A stretch of DNA of 64,000 nucleotides from JACKCB01 sp964452775. Its GTDB lineage: Bacteria > Chloroflexota > Anaerolineae > Promineifilales > Promineifilaceae. The position numbers and the translations under genes were made by a program. Numbering within the stretch: position 1 is the stretch's first letter; every line of letters starts with the position of its first letter. The stretch spans positions 75,480 to 139,479 of the forward strand of contig CAYVQP010000003.1 of NCBI GenBank assembly GCA_964452775.1, written 5' to 3'. The notes beneath the pieces are model-generated. The model was not told where the DNA came from. It ran no database searches and saw nothing but the letters and a program-made list of their open reading frames with translations. This document shows positions 40,511 to 47,757 of this stretch, one piece after another.

Positions 40511-41575
40511 TTATTTCAGCGCTTCGCGAGCCAGGTCAATGACATCGCCCACTACGCCGGCGGCGGTCATCTCCACGCCGGCCCCCTTGCCGCCGATGAG
40601 CAACGGCTCGTCATCGTAGCGCCCGGTGCGGAAGCTGACGTACTTCAGGTTTGCCAGCGGGCTTTCCGCTGGAATGCCGTGCAAGCCGACCGTCGCCCGA
40701 CCGTCTTCCAGGCGGGCCACGTAGCGCAGCACTTCCCCGGCGGCCCCAGCGGCATTCACCCGATCGCGCATCGCCGGATCGAGCGCCACCGAGGCGGCCA
40801 TAAACTCCGCCACCGAGAGATGAGCCAGGGCGGAGGGATAGAGGGACTCTACCGTTACGTTTGCCTCTTCCAACGGCCAGCCGGCCATGCGGGCCAGGAT
40901 CATGATCTTGCGCATCACGTCCTTGCCGCTTAAGTCCTCACGAGGGTCCGGCTCCGTGTAGCCGCTGGCCTTCGCTTCTGCCAATGCGCGGGAGAAGGGC
41001 GCGCCGGCATCCAACCGGCGGCAAATGTAACCAAGCGTGCCGCTAAGCTGTCCCTCAATAGCAATGATCGGGTCCTGCGTGTCCATCAAGTAGCGCAGGG
41101 TGGCGATGACCGGCTGCCCGCCGCCGACCGTTGACTCATGGCGCAGCAGCGGATTGTTGAAGTAGCGTTGCGCCGACGCCCAGGGGCCGGCTAACGGTTT
41201 CTTGTTTGCCAGGACGACGCCAAAGCCGTGATCCAGCGCGTAATTGAATACCGGCTCCATACCGTTCACGGCGGTCACATCAACCACTACCCCTCGCGAC
41301 ACCCAGGCGGCTTCTACCTGTTGCATCAGGGTCAGGTCATCCGGACGCTCGCCGCCGATTGGCCGGCCCGCCTCCTTATCCGCCAACGCCTGACGCAACT
41401 GCAGGTCGCTCAGGCCGGCGCGCTCCCACAGCCAGCTGCGGCTATCCACCAGCGCCAGGACGTCAATGCGCAGGCCGTTGCGAGCCAGCAGGTTGTCCCG
41501 GCCGGCGATGATCTGCCGGATCAGGGCGCGGCCCACCCCGCCGGCCCCAAAGACGACAACGGGCACGTATTTCAT
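40511..41575 (-). CDS. hom: Homoserine dehydrogenase, short form
   Basis: 354-aa NAD(P)-dependent enzyme reducing aspartate semialdehyde to homoserine for threonine and methionine synthesis. The Rossmann motif GAGGVGRALI (10-19), the substrate site GGGQPVIATLR and the catalytic-lysine region around SGYTEPDPREDLSGKDVMRK are visible. The regulatory ACT domain is absent, so it is not expected to be feedback-controlled in the classical way. ATG 41575 is two bases after the stop of the membrane-anchored gene upstream, implying one operon. A link to the threonine synthase-like gene at 11833 is only by pathway. Confidence 0.88.
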   Translation of the reverse strand: MKYVPVVVFGAGGVGRALIRQIIAGRDNLLARNGLRIDVLALVDSRSWLWERAGLSDLQLRQALADKEAGRPIGGERPDDLTLMQQVEAAWVSRGVVVDVTAVNGMEPVFNYALDHGFGVVLANKKPLAGPWASAQRYFNNPLLRHESTVGGGQPVIATLRYLMDTQDPIIAIEGQLSGTLGYICRRLDAGAPFSRALAEAKASGYTEPDPREDLSGKDVMRKIMILARMAGWPLEEANVTVESLYPSALAHLSVAEFMAASVALDPAMRDRVNAAGAAGEVLRYVARLEDGRATVGLHGIPAESPLANLKYVSFRTGRYDDEPLLIGGKGAGVEMTAAGVVGDVIDLAREALK

Positions 41576-41577
41576 TG

Positions 41578-42399
41578 TTAGCGGACCGTAACCGGAATCT
41601 CGCCGGATAGCGTGGCCCAGTTGCCCTGACCCTGCCGGCACTGATCGACAGTGACGTCAAAGCAGATCGCCAGACGTAGGGTATAGCTGCCGCTTTCAGC
41701 GATATCGATGTGGTCCTCCCAGTCCAGGCCATTGACGCTAACGACATCATTGCCCCAGCTGGCCTGGAAAAGGTCGAAGCGGTCGGCCCCACCCTTGCGG
41801 GGCAGGACGCCAAGCGCGCCAAAAGGCACCGGCGCGCCGCTAGAGTTAGCCACAATGAAGTGGAACCAGATGGGTTGGGCGGAAGCAACATTGTCGCTTT
41901 GCCCTTCACGCAGCCCGAAAAAGGTGCCGGTCACTCCACGCGCATCTTGCGGGGGTGGAGCCGGCGGTGGCCCGGGAGTGTTGGTGGGCGGGACTGTCGC
42001 CGTTGGCGGCGGAGGCGGGTTGGTGGGGAAGACCACCGGCGCCGGAGTGTTGGTGGGAGTGGGCGGCGGCTCAGTCGGAACCGGCGTGTCCGTGGGCAGC
42101 GGCGTCGGTTCGGGCGTGTTGGTGGGCGGCGGCGTATTGGTGGGTAGCGTGGTCATGCCGGGAGGGGGCAACGTGGCGCCGGCGGCCACCGTTGCAGCAA
42201 CGGCATCCGTCGCCGCAGCGACCTCAGTTCCCGGCAAGGCGTCAGTCGCCGCTGCCACCGGCAAGGTGGCCGTAGCCTGCGCGCCCGCATCCGAATTTGC
42301 CCGGAGGGCGCTCACAATCAGGGCTGTACCTGCGCAGATCAACAACAGAACGATCACAATGCCGATCGCGGCGACAGCCGTAGTTTTATTTTGAGTCAT
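41578..42399 (-). CDS. Membrane-anchored protein with Thr/Pro-rich linker and beta-sandwich domain
   Basis: 273-aa protein of unknown function. A single N-terminal membrane segment (about 9-32, VAAIGIVIVLLLICAG) is followed by an Ala-rich region and a long Pro/Thr linker with PTNTP-type units (about 85-150), common in Chloroflexota surface proteins. The C-terminal 120 residues form a beta-rich domain with two cysteines that look like an extracellular disulfide-bonded module. It is in operon with hom. A TATAAT box at 42463-42458 on the minus strand may drive it. Confidence 0.8.
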   Translation of the reverse strand: MTQNKTTAVAAIGIVIVLLLICAGTALIVSALRANSDAGAQATATLPVAAATDALPGTEVAAATDAVAATVAAGATLPPPGMTTLPTNTPPPTNTPEPTPLPTDTPVPTEPPPTPTNTPAPVVFPTNPPPPPTATVPPTNTPGPPPAPPPQDARGVTGTFFGLREGQSDNVASAQPIWFHFIVANSSGAPVPFGALGVLPRKGGADRFDLFQASWGNDVVSVNGLDWEDHIDIAESGSYTLRLAICFDVTVDQCRQGQGNWATLSGEIPVTVR

Positions 42400-42457
42400 T
42401 GGTCTTCATTACCTCTCATAACTTCCAGCGTAGAGTAGTCCTGCGCAAGAAGTGCGT

Positions 42458-42466
42458 ATTATAGCG
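42458..42466 (-). promoter_or_regulatory. -10 box for the membrane-anchored protein gene
   Basis: TATAAT on the minus strand (42463-42458), 58 bases before ATG 42399, downstream of the terminator at 42491-42522. This lets the gene be expressed apart from the leader unit. Confidence 0.45.
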
Positions 42467-42485
42467 CCGGGGCCAACGTGCACAA

Positions 42486-42522
42486 AAAGCGAAAGGCCCC
42501 GCTCCGGAGAGCGAGGCCTTTC
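42486..42522 (-). terminator. Intrinsic terminator or attenuator
   Basis: On the minus strand GAAAGGCCTCGCTC (from 42522) pairs with GAGCGGGGCCTTTC (ending 42491) apart from one mismatch, and is followed after GC by TTTTT. It is a strong rho-independent hairpin, between the 18-codon ORF and the downstream gene. Confidence 0.8.
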
Positions 42523-42527
42523 CTGGT

Positions 42528-42573
42528 GCACCGTAGCGCTAACTTTCTTTCGAAGGAGGTAGCGCTACGGTGC
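42528..42573 (-). promoter_or_regulatory. 14-bp perfect inverted repeat in the leader
   Basis: GCACCGTAGCGCTA (42528-42541) and its complement (42560-42573) with an 18-base loop. It covers the second half and stop codon of the leader ORF and can compete with pairing between the leader's ribosome site and the CTACCTCCTT stretch at 42562-42553. Confidence 0.7.
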
Positions 42574-42595
42574 GTTTGGAATAAGTACTATCCAT
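42539..42595 (-). CDS. Leader peptide or small protein (18 aa)
   Basis: ATG 42595 to TAG 42539 encodes MDSTYSKRTVALPPSKES. The ribosome site AAGGAGGTGG (42610-42601) is the best in the window and matches the 16S anti-Shine-Dalgarno over at least nine bases. The unit has its own promoter (42694-42666) and a terminator after it, so it is either a translated attenuator leader or an independent mini-gene. No amino acid is enriched in the classical attenuator manner; the ALPPS stretch could slow ribosomes. No database family is recognised. Confidence 0.5.
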   Translation of the reverse strand: MDSTYSKRTVALPPSKES

Positions 42596-42665
42596 ATGCA
42601 CCACCTCCTTGTCCTATAGGATGGCGGCGCAGCTTTCGCTGCCTGATGAAAAGATAACGATGGGG

Positions 42666-42694
42666 ATTATTGCACAGCGAGGGTACTATGTCAA
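42666..42694 (-). promoter_or_regulatory. Near-consensus promoter of the leader unit
   Basis: On the minus strand TTGACA (42694-42689), 17 bases, AATAAT (42671-42666). It overlaps the stop codon of the upstream desulfurase-like gene. The transcript would begin near 42659, with a GAAA-tetraloop hairpin (GCAGC/GCTGC) soon after. Confidence 0.7.
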
Positions 42695-43944
42695 CCAGCC
42701 AGCTCGCTTAACGCAGCCAGCACGCGCTCTACCTCCTGTGCGGTGTTGTAATGCACAAAACCGATGCGCACCAGCCCGCCCTTATCCAGCAGACCCAATC
42801 GCTCCATAACGGCCACGGCATAGTAATGGCCATCCCAGACGAAGATGCCGCGTTCGCCCAGTTTTGCGGCGACGGTTGCCGGCGCTTGTCCTGCCAGACT
42901 GACCGCAAAGGTAGGGGTACGTTCATCCAGGCGCTCGATGTCGGTGATGCCGTAGACCCGCAGGCCGGGTATTTGCGTCGCTCCCTGCAAGAAGCGCAAG
43001 CTCAGGCTCCTTTCATACTCCTTGATGCGGTTCATGGCCGACCTCAATTGCAGGCGACGATCCGAGGCGTCGCCCGCGCCCAGGCCGGCCAGATAATCAA
43101 CCGCCGCTCGCACGCCGGCCAGGCTCTCGAAGCTCTGTGTGCCCGTTTCCCATTTGCCGGCGGGCTGGGCGGGAGCCGGGCGCACTTTGTAGGCGGTGAG
43201 CTCGTCCAGCAGGCCGTATTTGCCGTAGAGGGCGCCGGTGTGCGGGCCGAAGTACTTGTAGGTCGAGGAGACGAGGAAGTCGCAATCCAGCGCCTGCACG
43301 TCAATCGGACCGTGGGGCGCATAGTGCACCGCGTCCACATAGACCAACGCTCCGGCGGCGTGGGCCAGCTTTGCCGCCCGGGCAACGTCGCTGATGCTGC
43401 CCACGGCGTTGGAGGCATAGGAGATAGCCAGCAGCCGGGTGCGCTCGTTGAGCAGATCCGGCAACCGGTCCAGCCGCAACGTGCAATCCTCCGGCCGGAA
43501 ATCCAGGTGGCGCACGGTGACCCCGCTGTCCGCCGCCGCCAGCAACCAGGGCGAGATGTTGGCGTCGTGGTCCAGGCGAGTGACGATGATCTCATCGCCC
43601 GGCTTCCAGGTACGGGCAATGGCCCGGCTGGCGGCGAAGGTCAGGCTGGTCATGTTCTGCCCAAAGGCGATCTCTTCCGGCCGGGCGGCGTTCAGCAAGT
43701 CCGCGATAGCCTGCCGGGCCTGGGCGACCGTCTCATCGGTGTTGCGACTACTGTGGAAAGCGCCGCCCAGGTTGCTGCTGCCGGAGGCCAGGTAGCGACC
43801 CATCGCGTCAATGACCGTTTGCGGCGTCTGTGTGCCGCCGGGACCGTCCAGGTAAGCGACGGTCCGGCCATCGAGTTGCATACTCAGGGCCGGAAACTGG
43901 CGGCGAATCGTCTCAGATTGAAAGATTGGGTTCGTTGAATTCAT
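42691..43944 (-). CDS. Cysteine desulfurase-like PLP aminotransferase (no canonical catalytic Cys)
   Basis: 417-aa class-V aminotransferase-fold protein of the 'cysteine desulfurase-like' subgroup. PLP lysine is Lys230 in STYKYFGPH; VDAVHYAPHG holds the cofactor aspartate. The loop where SufS/IscS have the active cysteine (RAGHHC-type) here reads FVWDGHYYAV, with no Cys, so persulfide chemistry is doubtful. ATG 43944 has a TATAAT seven bases upstream (leaderless). No isc or suf genes are near. It might be a lyase or desulfinase on an unknown amino acid. Confidence 0.82.
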   Translation of the reverse strand: MNSTNPIFQSETIRRQFPALSMQLDGRTVAYLDGPGGTQTPQTVIDAMGRYLASGSSNLGGAFHSSRNTDETVAQARQAIADLLNAARPEEIAFGQNMTSLTFAASRAIARTWKPGDEIIVTRLDHDANISPWLLAAADSGVTVRHLDFRPEDCTLRLDRLPDLLNERTRLLAISYASNAVGSISDVARAAKLAHAAGALVYVDAVHYAPHGPIDVQALDCDFLVSSTYKYFGPHTGALYGKYGLLDELTAYKVRPAPAQPAGKWETGTQSFESLAGVRAAVDYLAGLGAGDASDRRLQLRSAMNRIKEYERSLSLRFLQGATQIPGLRVYGITDIERLDERTPTFAVSLAGQAPATVAAKLGERGIFVWDGHYYAVAVMERLGLLDKGGLVRIGFVHYNTAQEVERVLAALSELAG

Positions 43945-43951
43945 GTCACCA

Positions 43952-43957
43952 ATTATA
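43952..43957 (-). promoter_or_regulatory. -10 box just upstream of the desulfurase-like gene
   Basis: TATAAT (43957-43952, minus strand) ends seven bases before ATG 43944; a leaderless transcript is expected. Confidence 0.55.
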
Positions 43958-44026
43958 GCTTTGGGGTGCAACCGCGCGAACAACGATTTGTTTGCGCTAG
44001 ACCTCGTAAATGGCAAGCAACCCGGT

Positions 44027-45001
44027 TCAGGGCGGGGATTCTCCGCGAACTGTATTCAGCAGCCGGTACCACTCCTCCCGGCTCAGATCAACTCCGTCAG
44101 CCAGACAACTGGCCTGTACTCGTTCCGGCCTGGTTGTGCCGATAATCGGCTGGATGGGTGCCGGGTGACGCAACAGCCAGGCCAGTAAGACGGCCTCCCG
44201 GCTGGTTCCTCTTTCGTGGGCCATCATAGCCACCAGCTCAGCTGTCTCTCGGATGTGCGCCGGGCTGCCTTCGTCAGGGTTAAACAGCTGCCCGCCGGCA
44301 ACAGGCGAATAAGCCTGGATGAGGATGTTGTGTCGCCGGCAATAGTCCAACGTGCCGGTAGACAGCGTGCTGGTTTGCTGCACCCGATTGACCAGAATTC
44401 CCTCGGAGATGAGGTGATGGTGCAGCAGGCTCAAGTCAACCTGATTGATCACCAGCGGCTGGTCCACGTACTGTTGCAACAGGTCAATCTGCCCGGCGCT
44501 GAAGTTGCTGACGCCGAAATATCGCACCTTGCCGCTGTCGTGCAGTTCACTAAAGGCCCGGGCGACCTCCTCCGGCTCCATCAGCGGGTCAGGCCGGTGC
44601 AGGAGCAGGACATCGAGGTAGTCTACCTCCAGCCGGCGCAGGCTGCCCTCTACAGCGCGGATGATGTGCGCGTAGCTGAAATCGTAGCGGCCTGGCGCTC
44701 CCCGCACAGGATCGTTGGCAAAGCGGATGCCACATTTGGATTGCAGAATGATGTTCTCGCGCATGCCGGGCGTCCGGCGCAGCGCCTGGGCAAAGGCCTG
44801 CTCTGACTTGCCGCGCATGTATATGTCGGCGTGATCGAAGAGGGTGATGCCGGCCTCGTACGCTGACTGCACCACGGCAACCGCGTTCTCCGTCTCGGTC
44901 TGTGTCAGCGGATCATTATTCCAACTGCCGCCGATATTCATGCAGCCATAAGCGATGCGCGAGGCGGTCAGGTCGGTATGTGGAATCTGATAACTTCGCA
45001 T
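44027..45001 (-). CDS. Aldo/keto reductase (YdhF-like)
   Basis: 324-aa NADPH-dependent TIM-barrel oxidoreductase. The catalytic tetrad is complete: Asp56 and Tyr61 (FDHADIY), Lys89 (LQSKCG) and His135 (LLLHRPD). The coenzyme site at the end has IIGTTRPERV. It is close to E. coli YdhF. The substrate is not determined. It starts 22 bases after the palindromic repeat at 45023-45056 and is in the same direction as the amylase gene upstream. Confidence 0.9.
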   Translation of the reverse strand: MRSYQIPHTDLTASRIAYGCMNIGGSWNNDPLTQTETENAVAVVQSAYEAGITLFDHADIYMRGKSEQAFAQALRRTPGMRENIILQSKCGIRFANDPVRGAPGRYDFSYAHIIRAVEGSLRRLEVDYLDVLLLHRPDPLMEPEEVARAFSELHDSGKVRYFGVSNFSAGQIDLLQQYVDQPLVINQVDLSLLHHHLISEGILVNRVQQTSTLSTGTLDYCRRHNILIQAYSPVAGGQLFNPDEGSPAHIRETAELVAMMAHERGTSREAVLLAWLLRHPAPIQPIIGTTRPERVQASCLADGVDLSREEWYRLLNTVRGESPP

Positions 45002-45022
45002 GGTAAATCTCGCTGCGACCAG

Positions 45023-45056
45023 AGGCGACTGTCACTTCGGAAAGTGACAGTCGCCT
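45023..45056. repeat. Palindromic repeat, GGTGACTGTC family (copy 3)
   Basis: AGGCGACTGTCACTT (45023-45037) and its complement (45042-45056), perfect 15-bp arms with a 4-base loop, between the amylase stop and the reductase start. Confidence 0.88.
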
Positions 45057-45060
45057 GAGA

Positions 45061-46938
45061 CTAGAGGCGTATGATCAGGCCTGACCAGGGAGCAAGCCCG
45101 GCGACACGCACGCCGCCGGCAGTCGCGCTGACCGCACCCTCGCCCCAGAGCAACTCCGGCGCAGCGCTCTCTACCGGCAGCTCCAGATCATCTATTCTTT
45201 CCGCACGACAGATGACGACCAGGATGCGCCGGCGTTCATGGAGCCGCAAATACGCAAAAGCTTCCTCGGCCTGCCAGACTACCTGCCAGGTTCCGTGGCG
45301 CAGGGCCGGCAAATCATGGCGCAATCTGACCAGGGCTATGGTTTGAGCCAGGGTATCCATGTCCCAGCTATCCGGCTCATGCCAGGGGAAGGCGCGCCGG
45401 CATTCGGGATCATGGCCGCCGCTCATCCCGATCTCGTCGCCGTAGTAGATGCTGGGCGCGCCGGGCATGGTCATCTGGAAGAACTGCGCCAGACGCTGCC
45501 GGCGGCGATCTTCGCCGGCTTCGTGCAGGAAACGGGGCGCATCATGGCTGGAGAGCAGGTTTTGCAGTACAGCGTTGACCGCATCCGCGTACATCATCAG
45601 CATCTGTGCATAACCATCGAGGAACTCAGCCGTGCCCATCGCGCTTCGGGCGAAGTACTCCAGGCAGAGATAGCGGAAGTTGTAGTTCATGGTGGCGTCG
45701 AAGCGGTCGCCCTGGAGCCAGAAGCTAGTGTCGCCCCAGACTTCGGCGAGCAGGTAGGCTTCCGGGTTCACTTCTCTCGTAACTCGCCGCAAGTCAATCC
45801 AGAAGTCATCCACCACCTGCGGTACGACGTCCATCCGCCAGCCGTCAATCCGATACTCCTCCAACCAGAAGCGGGCCACATCCATGAAATAGGCGCGGGT
45901 TTCCGGGTTCGTCTGTTTGAATTGAGGCATGTGGGGAACGTTGTACCAGGCCGCGTAGGTTGGCTCCAGCACCGGCCCGTCATCGTCCTCGCGGATGACG
46001 ATCGGGATGCCCGTGAACTCCTGGAAGGCAAGCAGCCGGCGCCTGACCTGTTCCTCTTGTTCGGGCGTGCCCGGTGGGGCCAGGTGCGGGCGGACGTATA
46101 CCTTGAGCGGGTATTCGTAGACCGTAAACCACTCCCAGTAGGGAGAGTCCGGCCCCTTCTCCTTCACGTCGCGGAAGGCAAAGAAGGCCGGCGAACAATG
46201 GTTGAACGAGGCGTCGAGGATGATGCGCATGTGGCGAGCGTGCAGCCCCTCCACCAGCCGGCGCAACGCCTGGTTCCCGCCAAAGGCCGGATCGACGTGG
46301 TAGTAATCTATCGCATCGTATTTGTGATTGCTGGGCGAGGTGAAGATCGGGTTCAGATAAAGCGCGTCCACGCCCAGCTTATGCAGGTAGTCGAGTTGCT
46401 CAATGATGCCGTAGAGATCGCCGCCTTGAAAGCGGGCGTGATGAGGGGCCGATCCCCACTCGTCCGTGTCGAGCGGGTTCAACTCCGGCCTGCCGTTGGC
46501 AAAGCGCTCCGGGAAAATCTGGTAGAGGACGGCCCCCTGTACCCAGGCGGGCGTCTCAAAGGCAGCGGCCTGATCCAGGTCCAGCCGGAAATGGAACTCG
46601 ACCGCCTGGGTGATGCCGCTGGCCCCCAGGTAGACAACATCGCCATCGCGATGTTGGAGGGCGAAATAGTAGCGCAGCCGGGCCTGAGCCGGGCGCAGTT
46701 GAATCTGCCAATATTGAAAGCGCCGAGTCTGCGCAAAGAGGGACATGGGCTGGGCGCGCCACGATCCGTCATGGAACACCAGCATCGCTTCGGTGAAGAG
46801 CGGTTCGGTGAACAGGCGCAGGTTGACGCTGCCGTCCGGGCGCGGGTCGCACATGGCGCGATTCTGCTGGTCATGCCGGACATCGTATGGAAAGAGCGAA
46901 CCCAGACGTTCGTAATACCTTAGATCACTAACTACCAT
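45061..46938 (-). CDS. GH13 alpha-glycosidase (neopullulanase/cyclomaltodextrinase-like)
   Basis: 625-aa glycoside hydrolase. An N-terminal beta-sandwich (1-130) precedes the (beta/alpha)8 barrel, which begins at VLYQIFPERFANG. The catalytic triad is Asp370 (GWRMDVV), Glu399 (LAEVWGD) and Asp466 (SSHDAPR). The DASFNHCS element is conserved region I. No signal peptide, so it acts in the cytoplasm on maltodextrins, cyclodextrins or glycogen-derived oligosaccharides. A GGAGG lies ten bases before ATG 46938. Substrate preference among this group cannot be set from motifs alone. Confidence 0.9.
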   Translation of the reverse strand: MVVSDLRYYERLGSLFPYDVRHDQQNRAMCDPRPDGSVNLRLFTEPLFTEAMLVFHDGSWRAQPMSLFAQTRRFQYWQIQLRPAQARLRYYFALQHRDGDVVYLGASGITQAVEFHFRLDLDQAAAFETPAWVQGAVLYQIFPERFANGRPELNPLDTDEWGSAPHHARFQGGDLYGIIEQLDYLHKLGVDALYLNPIFTSPSNHKYDAIDYYHVDPAFGGNQALRRLVEGLHARHMRIILDASFNHCSPAFFAFRDVKEKGPDSPYWEWFTVYEYPLKVYVRPHLAPPGTPEQEEQVRRRLLAFQEFTGIPIVIREDDDGPVLEPTYAAWYNVPHMPQFKQTNPETRAYFMDVARFWLEEYRIDGWRMDVVPQVVDDFWIDLRRVTREVNPEAYLLAEVWGDTSFWLQGDRFDATMNYNFRYLCLEYFARSAMGTAEFLDGYAQMLMMYADAVNAVLQNLLSSHDAPRFLHEAGEDRRRQRLAQFFQMTMPGAPSIYYGDEIGMSGGHDPECRRAFPWHEPDSWDMDTLAQTIALVRLRHDLPALRHGTWQVVWQAEEAFAYLRLHERRRILVVICRAERIDDLELPVESAAPELLWGEGAVSATAGGVRVAGLAPWSGLIIRL

Positions 46939-47063
46939 TCCTTCAACACCTCCGAGTTCTTGCCTGATTCAGCGATTGGCGACACTGCGTACCTTACCCG
47001 TTTTTATCGCCGTGACCAGGGATTTCGGTAGATCGGCGCACTTTGCGGCAGTTGAATCTTGGC

Positions 47064-47069
47064 TATAAT
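47064..47069 (+). promoter_or_regulatory. -10 box for the PRC-barrel gene
   Basis: TATAAT (47064-47069) in the 200-bp divergent gap, giving a leader of about 65 bases; the -35 is weak. The rest of 46939-47140 shows no gene. Confidence 0.4.
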
Positions 47070-47140
47070 CTGCCCACATTGAGTGTGCGTTTTGTCCGGC
47101 TGATCTGGCCGGACTATCAGACCTTGCAGGGAGTATAGCG

Positions 47141-47677
47141 ATGCGCAATAGCAAAGATTTGATCGGTAAACCTGTTTACGCCATGGATGAAGGCCGCCTC
47201 CTGGGCAACATAAAGGATCTCTATTTTGACATCGATTTGGATTGGTTGACCGGCATCCACATGGGGACCGAAGGGTTGCTCCGACGTAAGTCGCTGGTGA
47301 TACCGCGAGAATCGGTCGTTGTTTTCGGGATTGACGCTATTCTGGTGAAGAGCGCCGAAGCAGTGAGCGATGATAAAGAAGTGGAGGGGGCCGACAAGTG
47401 GGTCCGGCTGGACGATCTGCGCGGTCGAGATGTGGATACGCCGGGCGGCACGAAGGTGGGCGCGGTGGGCGGTGTGACCCTGGATGCGGATGCGCGCATT
47501 GTGGGCATTACGCTTTCCAAAGTGCACGTTGCCGGCCCGATCGCAGAAGAGCGCTATATTGCCCGCTCCGCCATGCTAGACACCGGCAGCGCAGACGGCG
47601 CGATGACCGTTGACCTGGCCAAGGCGGAGCAATCGCAGCAAGTCGCCGAGGCCCCTCCCAAAGAAGAAAACGAGTGA
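47141..47677 (+). CDS. PRC-barrel domain protein
   Basis: 178-aa protein with two PRC-barrel units, the small beta-barrel first seen in photosynthetic reaction centre H subunits and in RimM. The first (residues 5-75) begins KDLIGKPVYAMDEGRLLGNI; the second (about 85-150) has LRGRDVDTPGGTKVGAVGG. The C-terminus is acidic and disordered. A GGGAG site precedes ATG 47141. Such proteins tend to be adaptor modules in RNA processing or at membranes; no partner is evident here. Confidence 0.82.
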   Translation: MRNSKDLIGKPVYAMDEGRLLGNIKDLYFDIDLDWLTGIHMGTEGLLRRKSLVIPRESVVVFGIDAILVKSAEAVSDDKEVEGADKWVRLDDLRGRDVDTPGGTKVGAVGGVTLDADARIVGITLSKVHVAGPIAEERYIARSAMLDTGSADGAMTVDLAKAEQSQQVAEAPPKEENE

Positions 47678-47757
47678 TGCGCTGTCGCCCTGCTTGCGCG
47701 TGAGCAATACTACTTAAGCTGGATTACCCTGTCCGAATCCCACGGAGATGATTTGCC

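Noticed and set aside
42539..42595. Classical amino-acid attenuator for hom (threonine-rich leader)
   Set aside because: The 18-codon ORF has only two Thr and no Ile or Met run, so codon-starvation attenuation of the thr type is not supported.
45238..46923. Long antisense ORF (561 codons) opposite the GH13 gene
   Set aside because: The GH13 frame has full catalytic motifs; the antisense frame has none.
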